Positions 4,922 through 5,485 of a DNA stretch of 5,485 bases are shown here, in pieces. A program made the translations under genes and the position numbers. This stretch comes from Oscillospiraceae bacterium (GTDB taxonomy: Bacteria; Bacillota; Clostridia; Oscillospirales; Ruminococcaceae): assembly GCA_015067375.1 (NCBI GenBank), contig SVMQ01000166.1, positions 1-5,485 on the forward strand. Reading direction: 5' to 3'. The notes under the pieces were generated by a model. The model was not told the origin of the DNA and searched no databases. It saw only the letters and a program-made list of their open reading frames with translations. Position 1 is the stretch's first letter; each line of letters starts with the position of its first letter.

Positions 4922-5485
4922 ATGGCTGGAAAATATGATGTTGTACATAATGAAAGAAAGTTCTGGCTCAACACAAGAAGAGTTGTTGCGTATGTTTTCC
5001 TCTCTATCATGTGTATCGTTTGCCTTTTCTTCTTCTATATCATGCTCGTAAACTGCACCAGAAGCCATGAGGCTATCCAGAGCAAGGGTTTCGTTATGGC
5101 ACCCAGTGGTTTCTTCATTGAAAACTTCAAGGCAATCATGAACGATGATAACAACCCGCTTATCTACGGTCTCAGAAACAGCCTTATCGTTTCTGTTGGT
5201 ACTGTTATCTGCTCTATCTACTTCTCGGCTATGACAGCTTACGGCGTTCACGTTTATGATTTTAAGGGCAGAAAGTTCGCTTTCAACTTCATCCTTATGA
5301 TCATGACCATTCCTACACAGGTTACTGCGCTCGGCTTCTTCGATATGATGGTATCCTGGGATCTGCTAGACAGCTTTATCCCCCTCATCATTCCTGCAGT
5401 TGCTGCACCTACTGTATTCTTCTTCATGAAGCAATACATGGACAGCTCCCTGCCGCTGGATATCGTTGAGGCTGCTCGTATCGAC
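4922..5485 (+). CDS. ABC sugar transporter permease, MalG-like (3' end outside window)
   Basis: The second channel subunit of the importer, 188 codons visible and open at the right edge; the family is usually about 270-300 residues. It begins 3 bp after the previous stop, with GGAGG (4909-4913) 8 nt before the ATG, so translation is probably coupled. The N-terminus MAGKYDVVHNERKFWLNTRR is followed by a membrane segment (about 21-43), an external loop with SGFFIENFKAI (62-72, the place where MalG-type proteins carry a 'T.ENY' motif), then segments near 87-108, 119-140 and 152-170. The sequence stops inside the EAA loop at EAARID (183-188), just before the expected Gly. That loop and the order binding protein, MalF-like, MalG-like make the assignment firm. 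Confidence 0.93.
   Translation, partial: MAGKYDVVHNERKFWLNTRRVVAYVFLSIMCIVCLFFFYIMLVNCTRSHEAIQSKGFVMAPSGFFIENFKAIMNDDNNPLIYGLRNSLIVSVGTVICSIYFSAMTAYGVHVYDFKGRKFAFNFILMIMTIPTQVTALGFFDMMVSWDLLDSFIPLIIPAVAAPTVFFFMKQYMDSSLPLDIVEAARID

Noticed and set aside
4316..5251. Minus-strand open frame spanning both permease genes
   Set aside because: It is antisense to two clearly conserved transport genes and shows no plausible domain or start signal.

Overview
The window looks like chromosomal DNA from an anaerobic Gram-positive Clostridia-type bacterium, most likely Ruminococcus or a relative in the Oscillospiraceae. This is inferred from lipobox-type secreted proteins, strong AGGAGG-like ribosome sites, a sigma-A promoter preceded by A-tracts, and protein sequences of familiar ruminococcal character. 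The species cannot be named from the sequence alone.

Layout, all genes on the + strand: (1) 2-901, the C-terminal half of the DNA-repair ATPase RecN, entering from the left edge. (2) 927-1694, a 255-residue lipoprotein of unknown function with a Thr-rich linker, 25 bp after recN and probably in its transcript, closed by an intrinsic terminator at 1706-1741. (3) 1742-2281, a 540-bp AT-rich non-coding region packed with operator-like elements: a near-perfect cre/LacI-family site at 1877-1890, an inverted repeat at 1900-1932, a helically phased GTTAC/GTAAC array at 1933-1959, a short palindrome at 2007-2020, a second cre-like site at 2103-2116, A-tracts, and a promoter at 2151-2179. (4) 2282-3724, an extracellular sugar-binding lipoprotein of a CUT1-type ABC importer. 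(5) 3725-3925, an intergenic segment with tandem hairpins that share complementary segments. (6) 3926-4918, a MalF-like permease with a GTG start. (7) 4922-5485, the first 188 codons of a MalG-like permease, running off the right edge inside its EAA loop.

Genes 4, 6 and 7 form one carbohydrate-import operon: the lipoprotein captures an oligosaccharide outside the membrane and the two permeases form the channel. No ATP-binding subunit is in view; many Firmicutes CUT1 systems share an MsmK-type ATPase encoded elsewhere. The regulatory region suggests catabolite or substrate control by a LacI/CcpA-family protein. The hairpins after the binding-protein gene suggest its message is stabilised or made in excess over the permeases.

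I see no phage, insertion sequence, CRISPR array, tRNA or rRNA, and no clearly new biological system. The most interesting material is the non-coding DNA around the binding-protein gene.
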